From NCBI GenBank assembly GCA_001466705.2, contig LATX02000230.1:186001-250000 (forward strand): a stretch of 64,000 nucleotides of DNA, written 5' to 3'. The notes below the pieces were generated by a model, which worked only from the letters and a program-made list of their open reading frames with translations, was not told the origin of the DNA and did no database searches. The position numbers and the translations under genes are program-made. The first letter of the stretch is position 1, and each line of letters starts with the position of its first letter. Positions 24,140-35,552 of this stretch are shown one piece after another. This DNA comes from Moniliophthora roreri (Eukaryota; Basidiomycota; Agaricomycetes; Agaricales; Marasmiaceae).

Positions 24140-24978
24140 AGACTTGGTTGCTTTGTTCGCGCCGAGTCGAGCCGAGTCGGGTCAGACCAAGCACGCACGG
24201 CTACTTAGTCCTGATTTTTGATGATATCGAGGATATAGGCGTGTCTCGTTTCCACCACTAGTACTGTTCCATCCTTCCCTAAAGCTTTTCTTTCCAGCTG
24301 ATTTCACAACAGGGAGCTAACGCACATCGCCGCCAGCTGCCTGCAGTACCATGTCAATCTTCTTCAAACCATATGCATTGAAACCTTATTTTCCATCAAC
24401 GTGCCATCACCCTGAGTGTCTCAACTCGGGTCGGGTGCTACAGTAATATGTTGCTTCAGGTTGGTTCAAGAGAAAGGCGGCTCGTCTTTCGGATTCCTGA
24501 CTTCCAGGTAAACCTTTCATCCCGTTCCGCTACTGTATGTTCATGTGTTCATGTTGGACCTAGTATCAGAAGCTTCAACACGGGTGCTTTTTGTGCACCC
24601 GATTGGGGACAAAGTCGTCTGACGACAGGGAACTGATACGCCACCAACCTTTTTATTACTGTCAGGCCTTTCCCCTCAAACTCAATGGTCGCTACTGATA
24701 AATAAATAGGTCTTATGATGATGATTGAATACCCATAGCCAACGAGGATCCCCAATCTACTCAGATCTGCCTGAATCGTTCCCCTGGTGGCGTTCTGAAT
24801 GTGTACCAAATCCCCAGGCTTGTATATCAACACTGTGGAGTCGACCCAGGGCCCGATCTCCGCCCAATGGAATCCTTCTCGATATTCCTTTCGCGCCGTT
24901 TCCGAGCCATACAAGTAGATAAGGCTCGTTCTGATCAACTTAACCTTTCCCTCCCTCAATTCACTTCTATCCACCGTG
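24140..24978. other. Upstream region of P450 copy 3
   Basis: Holds the promoter and 5' leader of P450 copy 3. A 141-codon minus-strand ORF (24549-24974) lies antisense to it and is not recognised. No clear TATA box was seen; the nearest candidate is AGATAAGG at 24917, matching the TATATAAGG site of copy 2. Confidence 0.45.
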
Positions 24979-26888
24979 ATGGGACTCTCTGAAATTTACG
25001 TGCTTGTCACATTGACTGTCGTGGCGAGTTTCCTCTTCGCGAGGTTTCTCCGCCCGGATCCCTTGAAACGCTTCCCGGGCCCAGTGTTAGCCAAGTGGAC
25101 ATGGCTATACCGAACCTATTATGACGTTGTAGTTGGCGGCGGGTGGCTCTCTCATCTCCATGCTCTTCACGAAGCATATGGTCAGTTAGATATCCCTGCG
25201 CTAGCTCAGCTTTTTAGAAAGTTCTTTTTCAGGTCCTGTCGTTCGGATTGGGCCCAATGAAGTGCGGATTTCCTCACTTCGAATTGTTCTACCTTGATGT
25301 CTTCCCACCAGTTGCACTTTGCCAACCCCACGGCCTACGCTGACATCTATAATTCCCAATACAGAATGCTCAAAGATCCTGCCTTCTACAGTAACTCCTT
25401 CGAGTACGGCCCGTCGAACATAGCTACGGTGACCGATCCAATAGACCATGCCGAAATGAAGTCCCTACTTTCGTCCTATTTCTCCAGAAAGAATATTTTG
25501 AAACTCGAGAGTGTTATTCAGGAACGAGTAGGTGCTTTTGGCCGGTCATGGTTGCTCTTGGAGTGCTAAAGCACAAACATAGATTGACAAACTCATCGGA
25601 CAGCTCGCAAAAAACCACAAGAGCGCTCCGGCTAACATGAATCACGCATTTCGCTCTGTTTCTCTCGATGTTATTACCCTGTATACTTTTCGAACAAGTC
25701 TAGACGCGACATCTTTCCCATCCTTCCAACACCCTGCCATCCTTGCTGTGGACGGGATGGTCGCAAACATATGGGTTTTCAAGCATTTCCCGACCCTTAA
25801 ACGAGTTGCGCAGAGTCTTCCAAAATGGTTGGCAGTGCTCGTTACTCCCTCTTCAAAGCCTATATTAGAAATGCAAGAAGACCTCGAAGAACTGGTTGAC
25901 ACCGCTTTGCGGGATGCCCCAAAATATGACCACGATTCGGACCTTGATCTGAACGTGTTCTACACAACGATAAACAAGGCGCAATTTCAAGGTGGCCTTA
26001 ATGAATTGGGTCGGGTGACGAGGGAATATCTGGTCGCTGAAGGAATCAACCTTCGGGTTGCTGGGAGTGGTACTACCGGTAATACATGTACAATCGGGGC
26101 GCGATGTCTCATACGAGACAGCATGGTACGTTCAAAGCTCGTTGAAGAACCGGAGATAGCATGGCCAGATAAAGGAAACACCATACCTTTGGAACGTCTG
26201 GAGAAACTGCCTTACTTGGTGAGTACAAGATGTTTAGCTTCATAGAAGCGACTCCTGTGGACACTCTAACTAATCTGGGACTCATTCAGACTGCCGTCAT
26301 CAAAGAAAGCCTTCGCTTGTCGCATGGAACGGTCAGCCCACTGAACAGAGTGGTACCCGACTCTGGTGCTGTCATCTCAGGTCATGCAGTTCCTCCAAGA
26401 GTATGTGTTCCTCAGTATCATTGCATGCAGTTTGTTTTACTGATGATGTATTCATAGACAATCGTTTCAATTGCGAACCCATTTATTCACATGAACCCAG
26501 ATGTTTTTCCTGATCCTGCGCGATTCCGTCCTGAAAGGTGGCTTGAGGACAAGGATCACAAATTAGATCGATACTTGGTTTCGTTTGGAAAGGGGCCTCG
26601 CAGCTGCCTTGGGATAAAGTAAGTTTATATATAATCTTCATCTTCCACTCGCTCAGCGAGCAATCTTTCAGTCTTGCATGGTGCGAATTGTACATGATTC
26701 TAGGCAATGTGTTCCGAAAACTCGATTTTCATAGCGACAGTGATCTGTGGTACGTTTCATCGCTCCTCACTGCCTAGAACATCCCGAATGAGTACCCAAA
26801 TATTAGGTCAGAAGCCGAGTTCAAGGAGTATATGTTACCGTTATGGAAGGAAGATGTATTGAATGCTACCGTTAGTGAACGGGTGTAA
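24979..26888 (+). CDS. Cytochrome P450, TRI4/CYP58-like, copy 3
   Basis: Paralogue of the P450 at 15.6 kb with the same eight-exon structure: 24979-25180, 25233-25261, 25312-25527, 25583-26218, 26290-26400, 26458-26618, 26672-26749, 26807-26888; 504 residues. It has an N-terminal anchor, RFPGPVLAKWTWLYRTYYD, K-helix E367-S-L-R370, FRPERW, and an intact haem loop SFGKGPRSCLGIN with Cys448. One catalytic feature is odd: the I-helix reads VAGSGTTGNTCT, with Gly312 where copy 1 and even the pseudogene have Asp. That acidic residue normally takes part in proton delivery for O2 activation, so activity may be reduced or altered. All splice sites and the frame are intact, arguing for an expressed protein. 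ATG 24979 is chosen because it aligns with copy 1. Confidence 0.87.
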
Positions 26889-27059
26889 TCTTGAATTGGT
26901 TCTGCTCAAACATAATGCGTCACCAAAGAGAAACGAAAACAGCTATGTATTATTGAATATCGTAGGTGCTACAAAGTGTTGAAAGTGTACAGTATGGTGG
27001 TATAACGAGCAAATAATATTGCTGAACAAATAAACACCAAGAACTCGATGTTTGATGAG

Positions 27060-27535
27060 TCGAAAATTGCCCGTACGCAGGAATATCGCGGCTCTCCACC
27101 TTCCCCGAGTTCGGAACGATGAATACTACCTCAGCATTCGAATCTTTTTTCCACGTCTCCATGACGATATCTAGTCTTCCTTCCCGGTGTCCCAAATCCC
27201 GGCATTGCGACTCGCCTTGATCACAGCGTTTACCACCTCGCCGTAAGTGATCTGACAGTCAGGCGGAGAACAATACGACCAGGTGTCACATCCGCGTAAG
27301 TGTAAGTCCAATACCAGGGCCTGTAGCGATAACCGTGATCCGCTTAAACAGCTTGTGTGTACAACAGCCATAGAGAGATGCATCCCGAATCCAGAGTTTC
27401 TTGGGTGGATTCTTGATGGTCTGGCGGTCTCGCATTAAACGCGATGAAAGAGAACCTATCGAATTCGTCACCATCACCACAATGGTTTTGTGGACACCTC
27501 GGGACTTCATGTTTGGGGTTTAACGTGTTGAGGAA
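27060..27535 (-). pseudogene. Second C-terminal relic of the TmpA/NRPS12-like family
   Basis: Same family as the relic at 20.5-21.0 kb, again convergent with a P450. Fragments in several frames read TIKNPPKKLWIRDASLYGCC and KLFKRITVIATGPGIGLTL (27430-27300), then ITYGEVVNAVIKASRNAGIW (about 27250-27195), GRLDIVMETWKKDSNAEVVF (about 27180-27120) and VESRDIPAYGQFS near the end. Frameshifts separate the pieces and the N-terminal two-thirds are absent. The paired arrangement with P450 copies 2 and 3 shows that the pair was duplicated together and that both reductase-like partners decayed. Confidence 0.55.
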
Positions 27536-27803
27536 GCGAAACGGCGTGGCTGAAGAGCGAGGTCAACGATGACCCTCTGGAAAAATAGGGTGCGGGAGCT
27601 GGGTGTTCGGGGGTGCACAGCCCAGACGCCTCCAACCTATGATACTTTGTGCCCTATGGCACCTGGCATAAACTCGAAGTAATCGTGGTAGAGAATTCGG
27701 GAGTCGTGGCCAGGGGTCAGGCAATGGGGATGTAGCTTGACAGTACGAGACTACGAGTTCGAAGTGCTGCTATTCGTCCCGCCAAACAGAAAACTGGGAG
27801 GGG

Positions 27804-28345
27804 TCAAGACCTCCATAACGACATTCGAAACGAAAGTCTAAGCAAAGAATAAGCACCAAGGATGTTTAGAGAAGCCAGAGACTGGGAACGTACCCGAAAT
27901 GAAAGCTGACGCGTGATCCTGGTCTTGTAACGGTTTTCGAGGGCAATTTCGTGCCCACTATCGTTCATGAGTTCATAAGGCCCGGGTTCGGCAGGCGGAA
28001 TGAAATGCTTCATATGCAACGGAATGTCTGCAGAAGGCTTGAGGTTACTCATCAGAGGAAAGCGCGGGTCAGACAATACGCACGTTCAATGCGCCTTGTT
28101 TATGTTGAGGGAGCGCCGGAAGCTTATCCACACCTCGATTTGAGTTTAGCACTTTGCACGGCAGAGGGGGCCGGCGAACACGTACCACTTTAAGGAACAA
28201 CGCGACCCCTTCGCCTTTCTCCCCATAGTCCGATTTTAGGGTACATCTCAAGCAAGTATCTCTCCTCTCGTTGTAGCGTCAAACTAAGTACCACGATGCA
28301 CATGAGCCCACGAATTTTTCTCTCTTTGATGAACGCCCGCATGGT
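27804..28345 (-). pseudogene. Relic: short MFS exon plus unrecognised SDPRFP module
   Basis: Read on the minus strand: an MFS-like scrap ending RGLMCIV (about 28330-28280), then an exon-like piece YLLEMYPKIGLWGERRRG (about 28262-28205), then LSDPRFPLMSNLKPSADIPL followed by HMKHF, PAEPGPYELMNDSGHEIALE and NRYKTRITRQLSFR (28080-27880). A close copy lies at 40850-41290. I do not recognise the SDPRFP module. It is kept readable in both copies, although neither lies in a complete gene. Confidence 0.45.
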
Positions 28346-29049
28346 AGCACCAACAGGTATATCCTATCTTCTGCCAAATTATCGTCAGCTAAAGAGTATC
28401 GAAAGAGAACCAGAGGATGATACGTACTGAAAGCGCAGTGAACCAGATCTGGAACGAACAAGTCAGATCCCCCATAACATCCTCTTGACGCATTCAAAGC
28501 GGCCCAGAAGTCTAATTGACACTCAGTGACGACGTGGGGCTAGAGCGATGCAATGACCGAAACGAGGTTGGCCTAGCCCGCCATATAGGATCGCCTGGTA
28601 GTCTACATGAATTATAAGTGAAAGGTACCCATAAGACGGTTGGATACTCACTTATCACGTTGACACCAACCGACAAAGTCATAGTCCGAGCGAAAACAGT
28701 GACAGAAACGTGTTCAGGGCATTTCGCCTATGTTTCTTACTTCTGAGTCCTGATCAAAACAGAATAGCAGCGTTAGCGTCCGTGAAATCCGACCCAAGTC
28801 AAAATCATTCGCACCTTGTCTGTCCATATCATCTAACCCCTTGTTCCCCGCATGTACACTGTTTCCAGCATGGGCCAGCGAGCTCTGTTATTATACCCAT
28901 GTCTCATAGCTATCGAGTCGAATCTAGCAATACGAATTGGCTGAATTAGAGCACAACGTCAGGAGGTATCCGCAGGGCGATTGGGAATCGCCACTGGAAG
29001 GATCTGGATACTGAGTGGTTGGCATAGCCGCAAAGGTAACCAACCCAGT

Positions 29050-29864
29050 TAGCTGTGACGAAGGTATGTAAGTAGATGCATGATACTGTAGAAGGATAAG
29101 CGAGCTCACCAGCTCAGGTACTAAAGCCGATTATGTACCTTGACAGGCCACTGATAAAACCTTGGCATGCACGTTTAACTAACACGGGAATACGTGGAAC
29201 ATGATGGGACCATGGACGCGTACGAAATCTTGGAATTATATTTCTGTACAGTGCCAACTAAACCACCACCAATAAATATGTCAGGGACCATATCAAATAG
29301 AGACAGGTTAACCGGACACACACGTTGCGATACCGGTCAATGGAACCATGGCGTGACTCTGAGCTGCGGTCTGTACGAGTCCCAGTGTTGACCTACTTGA
29401 TGTCCAATTAGAGGATGTGACAGGAGAGAAGCGCCAAAGATACGTACTATGGTACACATGAGCTGCACGAACCTCCTTCTCCCAACAAACATCTCCATGT
29501 CGGCAGCCACAGCTTCTCCGGCGATATACGTTGCGACGATCGCTCCCGTTACAGCGGCATTTGGGTTATCCATATCTACGTGAGAGGTTAGTCTCAGTAT
29601 CTGGCGCCATGGGTATAGGTAAGAGTCGACGCACAGGTCTTGAAGGGACCATGAGCGATGCTGGCTGTTATTATCCCCGTGTCGTATCTTCATCATGTCA
29701 AACTTCAATGCCAAATTTCGACAGAGTAAAATATGAGCAGCTTGCCCAAATATGAAAGATCCTATCGTATCTGGACTTCAGTGACCAACTTTTTGGTGAA
29801 TAAAACTCGGATGAAACGCACCTAAGCCTGTAATGAGGCCGACCCGCACCACATACGTCCTCAT
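29050..29864 (-). pseudogene. MFS sugar-transporter relic 1
   Basis: N-terminal part of a major facilitator superfamily sugar porter, broken. Exon pieces on the minus strand: MRTYVVRVGLITGL (29864-29822), then GSFIFG (about 29763); MDNPNAAVTGAIVATYIAGE with MFVGRRRFVQLMCTI (29573-29450), which contains the loop 2-3 GRRR motif; TLGLVQTAAQSHAM (about 29395-29350); and GELAYPSTV (about 29110), corresponding to the family's EIAHPSIRG segment. Helices after about helix 5 are not found and stops interrupt the frame. It would once have encoded a plasma-membrane sugar or sugar-like substrate transporter. At least five further fragments of this gene lie between 28 and 42 kb. Confidence 0.7.
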
Positions 29865-31227
29865 TGCGCCCGACAACGTCCGAACCTCATGCTAATCGCG
29901 TCCCTCTATGTGCGAATAGCCCTCCAGACTGGTGAGGATCGACAGGGGAAGAGTATCGATTTGGTTGACATTTGAAGGGTCTTCGAGGCACGGTTATATG
30001 CAGAATCCGGGAAAACCAAAGAGTTTCTTGAGTCCTTGTAGTGGATGAGGAAGAAAAAATCCTCGTCCGCCGATGACGAGGGTTTTCCCACACCCAAAAT
30101 TCGGGATCTGGGTCCGGACCCCACCTCTTGCCTTAACTCTATCCACATTCAACATTGCAAGAGTCGACAGTGCGCACTGGCAGCCTCGTTTACGATGTTT
30201 TCCATGATGGGGTAAAAGTATGATCTTCTGCGCGATCTCATCGCCTTGTTGAGGTGATTCACTGGAACAATAATGTCCTGCAATATCCTACCAAGCTAAG
30301 TTATCATTTCGCTTAGGTTTCGCTTGTTTATCTCACCTATCCTCGTCTTGTTGGCCGGCATTCGCATGGCCGCGTCATGAAGTCGTCGATATTTGCCACC
30401 TGCCGAGGAACCTACGCACAAAGTTCACCAGTTCCCAGGACCGGCACAATCAAGGCGCTTTGCCGCGTAAGCACTTCACGCAAACTGCGCCATCACTGCA
30501 ACTCTGCATGCCGACTTAAGGAACTCGTTTAATAATATCAATTGCAATTACAAGCGAGGCCCTGCCTACCGCTGCTTCTCGGGTCATTTGGCCTTAATGG
30601 TCAACTTGCAACCCGGAACTATTAATGCCCCGGGCTGACAATGGACCTGCAGTTCACCTTGCGGGAACGTTTTGTAGGAGCTCGGGGATTCGGGCTGATA
30701 CTAAGTTCTATGGTCAATCAGGTACTTTGCACCTCTTGGGTGTTACACTCGTCTTTTCGATAGTTTTGGCCACATGGGCTGTCTTTTTTTAGCTATACTG
30801 GTCTGGTAATACGCCATTGTATCGACCCTGGCGGTGTATGAGGACTGCGGGCACTGATGCATCGGATTTGCGGTAAGCCCAATTTTGTCCTCCTGCAGAT
30901 CTACGGCTTTTGGCTCAGAAGTATACGGGTGGACACCTAGCCATAGAGATTAGCAGCGCTGCGTGTACTTGAAGAGCAATGACAAAATATGATATACTGC
31001 GCCATCGTGTACATTGAAGAGGACCCCGTTTATCATTAATGCAAGTCAGAGGAAGGAAGCGGATCATCCGGATTCAGAATCCACGTAAGTAACGATGTAG
31101 CTCTATTTTTATCATTTCAATTGCCGCTCTGCTAGTACTCGTTCCAGCATTCGTATACCCCAATGCCGATCGCATGCGTGTCTTCAAGGGAGAAAAAAAC
31201 ACTTTCAAGTAAACAGTGAACCCAGGC
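29865..31227. other. Array spacer upstream of FAD hydroxylase A
   Basis: No gene. Parts of this stretch reappear at about 35.8-36.7 kb and 42.0-42.8 kb, upstream of hydroxylases B and C, so it is part of the tandem unit. A shared landmark just before the core promoter is the phrase GGTAAGCCCA followed by TTGTCC (30871, 36306 and 42395). Confidence 0.55.
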
Positions 31228-31234
31228 TATAAAA
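31228..31234 (+). promoter_or_regulatory. TATA box of FAD hydroxylase A
   Basis: GGCTATAAAAC, TATA 48 bp before the ATG. The same element precedes copies B and C at 59 and 63 bp. Confidence 0.65.
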
Positions 31235-31275
31235 CGGGCTCTCTCGTCTTGGTAAACTCAGTGACAACCCGAAAG

Positions 31276-33544
31276 ATGACTATCGAATCTACTGTTCTTA
31301 TTGTCAGTACCGAATCCCTACTACAGGATACAGACGTTGACAATCTTACCCTCAACAGGTTGGGGCTGGGCCATCTGGTGCGCCATTCGCCCACTCAATG
31401 TACTTTGACCACCCAGTAGACTCATTGGTTTCTAGGTCTGGCTCTAGCGCTGCTGCTCCTCCGAAACAATGTTTCTGTTCGGATCATCGACAAACGAAGC
31501 AACTTCAATGTTGGACAACGAGGTGCTGGATTCCAGGTATGTCTCGCGACCGCTGCAGAACCACCATTAACTCATTCTCTTTACTTCCAGCCCCGAACTC
31601 TAGAGTTGTACAAGCTCCTCGGTATCGGGGCAGAGATCGAGAAACATGGTCGGCCGTTACCCATGACGAGAATCCATGCTATTGGACAGGATAAGCCGCT
31701 CAAACTGGTCGAGTTCATGGAAGAAATGAAGTTAGAATCACAGTACTATCGGGTGCGTTCAAGTTGCACTTTCTTCTACGACTTAATCAAACTGAGTACA
31801 CCAGATTAACGGCATGGTATTTGGACAAGAACAGCATCAGGAATTCCTCCGTCAAATCATAGAGAAAGAATATGATTGTGTTGTTGAATGCGAGACAGAG
31901 TTGGACAGTTTTTCCCAAGACAAGGACAAGGTGGTGGTCAACCTCGTGAAGGAAGGCAAGCAGGAGATAACAAACGTGAAATGGCTCGTCGGAGCGGATG
32001 GAGCTCGAAGCGTTGTCAGGAAACAGTTGGGGTTAACCTTTATGGGCGAATCGCATGCCGATGTCGCTTCAGTGGTTGGGGATATTGAAATTAAGAGGTG
32101 GCCTGATGAGATTGACACAAAGGTACGTGTACATCGCTCTCAGGTACTGATATTCAGTCCCTTTCCGGCAGGCCGCCTCCGTATGGGGCGATCACAAGGA
32201 AAAGCTGTGAGTGGGAACACATTCCATTGTCCCTCCGTTGGCACTCATGCGTTGCTCCTCAGCGCCTTTATGTGGCCATATGTGAAAGATGGAAAACAAA
32301 TGGCTTTCTTTACTCTGAGTGGTGGGCAGGTGGATGTAGAAGGAGTAGAAGCTAATCCTGAACGTATCGTCGATCTGCTTCACGGTATCTCTGGCAGGAA
32401 AGGAATCGAGTTTGGCGTCCTGTATCAACATGCATTATGGAGGTAACTTTTCTTTTTCGTGAAAAGCTTCTTCCACTTTCTCAACTTAGCTCGATAGAGC
32501 AAATGTAAGAATGGCAAACAAATTTGGTCAGGGACGGGTTTTCGTCGTCGGAGGTGCGTTTGGAATCATCATTAAACGTTGGAATGCAGCGAGAATAATA
32601 TACTGACTAACGATATAGATGCTGCCCACGTTCATAGTCCTACCGGTGGACAGGTATCCCTTTTTGTGTTCGTAAAGCTTGGACGTAACTGACAACATTC
32701 CATTCCAAGGGAATGAACTCCGGTGTCCAGGATTCCGTATGTGTTCTCGGTACAGTTTCACTAGATACGACAGCTAAAAGTCACACTTTCAACAGTTCAA
32801 CCTTGCATGGAAGCTCGCACTTGTCCACAGGGGCTTAGCACCGGAGAGTCTGCTGGAATCCTATACCACCGAACGCTTACCGGTCATTGCTGCAATGCTC
32901 GAGATGACCACGATACTTATGCACAAAGCGTTCGCTCCTGCCGTGGATCGGGACTGGACGAGAGGTGTTGAGACAAGACAACTCGGTATCACATATCGCA
33001 AAAGTCCCATTCTTGTGGACGAGCGGTACCCAGGCGAAAATGAAACCGTAGATCCATATCGTTCAGGATCTGATGGCACCGTTCATGCAGGTGATCGCGC
33101 ACCAGAGGCTCCTGGATTGAAGCGTTTGGGCTCGGGAGAGAAGACGAGCATCTTCGACGTGTTCGATGCTACATCCCATACAGTCCTTTTCTTCGGAAAT
33201 TCGATTTCTGATGTTCAGGAGTCACTCGAATTTGTGGCGAAATATCCCAACAACATCGTCAAGAGCGTACTGGTGTTGCCGCAAGGCTCAGAGCTCTCGT
33301 CCGACAGCGAGAAAGATTTACTCGATCATGTATTCGTTGACGGTGATGGGCATGCGTACGAAAACTATAGAGTGCGACCAGGAGATGTGTTCACGGTCGT
33401 TGTGAGACCAGATGGGGTGAGAATACCTGTTCTTATTCCAAGGCAACAGATTGACTGAAATCTTTTCAACAGTACATCGGGGCGTTGGCTAAAGGATCCT
33501 CTGGATTGAAGGAGTACTTCCGTAATATCTTTTTTAATTGCTGA
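31276..33544 (+). CDS. FAD-dependent aromatic hydroxylase (phenol 2-monooxygenase-like), copy A
   Basis: Group A flavoprotein monooxygenase expected to hydroxylate an aromatic ring using NADPH and O2. Twelve exons: 31276-31302, 31359-31377, 31436-31536, 31591-31752, 31805-32122, 32172-32206, 32263-32442, 32498-32553, 32619-32653, 32710-32736, 32796-33416, 33473-33544; 550 residues, no stops. The FAD ADP-binding motif is VGAGPSG (residues 10-16), the DG motif is WLVGADGARSVVRKQLG (D168), and the GD motif is VVGDAAHVHSPTGGQGMN (D300). The C-terminal ~200 residues (YRKSPILVDERYPGE..., VLFFGNSISD..., RPDGYIGA) fit the thioredoxin-like domain of phenol hydroxylases. Micro-exons of 19-35 nt surround the FAD motifs. 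It is part of a three-copy tandem array. The substrate is unknown; related enzymes act in phenol catabolism or in secondary metabolism. Confidence 0.88.
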
Positions 33545-34079
33545 ATGGTCCAGGCCCCGTATTCATACACTGGATTCACATTCGACGAGCACACACCCTT
33601 CTTAGTTACCTCATGATTCGGATATCAATCTAAGAACATGTAGATCGAAAGGCAAATTTACATTATACTTTGTCCTTGCGTGTCTCGAATATAGGCGTGC
33701 TTGCAGCCTGCCGAATCCATCCGAGTAAGAGCAAAATCATCAGAATCTCATAGATATCGCCCGACAAGGCTACGTGACAGTTGTAAGCTCTATTTCATTT
33801 GAATGCGATAACTATGGTACATAACTTGGGCGGAGCTCATCAGGAACCAATATCGAACACAGTCTGATTTTCCAAGAACTTGACCTGTTCTGGGGTGAGC
33901 CCAATCAAGAGCTTCAAAATTTTATTGGAGCTGCTCGGTCTTGTGACCTCTGATGATATGGAAGACGCGTTGTCACGGTGTTTTTGATTTACATGACATA
34001 GGGGACGGCCGCTAGGATTCACGACAGTCTTAGTGTGTGAGGTTGGCTGTGATGAAAGCGAGCAGGGATATGAATGTAT
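33545..34079. other. 3' flank of copy A, near-identical to that of copy B
   Basis: No gene. About 450 bp here match 39081-39540 almost base for base, far closer than the 5' halves of the two genes match, marking the extent of a recent conversion or duplication tract. Confidence 0.6.
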
Positions 34080-34840
34080 GATTCTCTAAAAGGATGCGCG
34101 AACTCACCACCGCATATACTGAAGCCAACCACGTATCCTGACAGACCACAAATGTGGTCTTGTAGGCGGCCGATACAGTTAACCGGAGTCAACGTTGTCA
34201 TAAAAATGTAAATATGGATGGGACTTCGGTGTCTGGACCATACCGGTAGACCAACTAGACTATCACTAACATCAGCGACATCAGAAGCCGTGCCGAGTAT
34301 AAAGAAATGCACACTCACAGTTTGACGCAAGGAATATGGCGTAATTCTGAGCTGCGATGTATGACGGTCCCGGTGGTGGTCTATTTGATCACTGATCGGG
34401 ATTTGAGACGGAAGGGTGGCGTCAAGGTATGTTAAAACGTTAACTGTATGAACCATTACCCTCCGATGAGTGTCTGCATGATAGTACCGACAGTATCTCC
34501 AGCGACATGTCGCGACGATAGCTCCCAATGCAGCAGCCTTTGAGTCACCCATGGTCAGTTTCAATATCTGGTGTAATAGGTGCGAGATTACGCGCAGGTC
34601 TTGAATGCATTATAATTGACTCTGGCCACTATTGCTCTCGTCGTACTACTCTTCACCAAGTCGAAATTCAGATGCTAGTTTTCAGCTAAACAAAAGCAAA
34701 AGCACCAGGCCCAAACATGGAAATCCTATCGTATCTAGCAACAACTCAGCGTCAGCTATCAGCTTCCCTAGCAGATAAAGCCTGGACAAAACGCGCCTAA
34801 GGCTTGCAAAGAGGCCCACCCAGATCACGTACGCCCTCAT
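34080..34840 (-). pseudogene. MFS sugar-transporter relic 2
   Basis: Starts MRAYVIWVGLFASL (34840-34799), then a decayed exon 2. Next comes MGDSKAAALGAIVAT (34553-34509), after which one frameshift leads into VAGDTVGTIMQTLIGG. AAQNYAIFLA follows (about 34350-34320), and finally SGYVVGFSICGGEFAHPF (about 34150-34095), the EIAHPSIRG-equivalent end of helix 5. The stretch covers about the first 200 residues of a 500-residue transporter. The opening matches the consensus for fungal sugar porters (WVGLFASLGG). Confidence 0.7.
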
Positions 34841-35099
34841 CGCACCCGAAAACGTCCGAACATCACGCTAATCGTATCTCCAATACGCCATTAAGAACAG
34901 CCGCTGGACCGGTGGAACCTATCCGTACGATCTTGAAAGGTCGACCGATCGATGTGGTTGAGGCCCAGTTCATTGCAATTTCCTCTACCAGTGTTGGAGT
35001 ACAGGCCAAGATCTTCCATAGTCTGACTGCAATTTCGTCCAGAAAGGTAGTTCGCTGGAACAGTTATGTTCATTTGCCAGTGACATACCAACGTCCTTC

Positions 35100-35552
35100 C
35101 CCTTCGCCTTTCTTCCCAAAGCCCGGTTTTAAGGTACACCTCAAGCAGGTATTTCTCGTTGTAGCGTCAAACTACGTGTCACGATGCGCATGAGCCCTAT
35201 GAATCTTTCCTTCGGTCGATGAATGTCTGCATGTTAGCACCAGCATCCCTAGCATACACGGTTTCCCATCGCGGAACATTTGAGCTACTCATGTCTATGT
35301 GAGAGGTCAGTATCACGGCCTGCCGCCATAGGTACCGAGCAACGCACGGGTCCTGAACGAGTATGAACTAGTTAATATCCCAGTGTCGTGTCTTCAGAGT
35401 GGTGGTTCAGTGGTAGTTCAGGCAAGAGTACGGCGTTGCCCAAACACAAAAGATTCTATCATGTTTAAAATTGAGTCACCAGCTTCCTAGTGGATAAAGC
35501 CTGAATGAGACACACCTCAGCCTGCGAAGAGCCTCACCACAGACGCCTTCAT
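35100..35552 (-). pseudogene. MFS sugar-transporter relic 3 (short)
   Basis: Starts MKASVVRLFAG then a stop (35552-35518), followed by a matching exon 2 beginning (about 35460) and a scrambled exon 3 ending DAGANMQTFIDRRKDS and GLMRIV (35245-35190). The piece KYLLEVYLKTGLWEERRRG (about 35160-35110) follows, as in the relic at 27.8-28.3 kb. The SDPRFP module that follows in the other two units is missing here. Confidence 0.6.

Noticed and set aside
24549..24974. 141-codon ORF antisense to the leader of P450 copy 3
   Set aside because: No motif, and the region is best explained as promoter and 5' leader of the P450.
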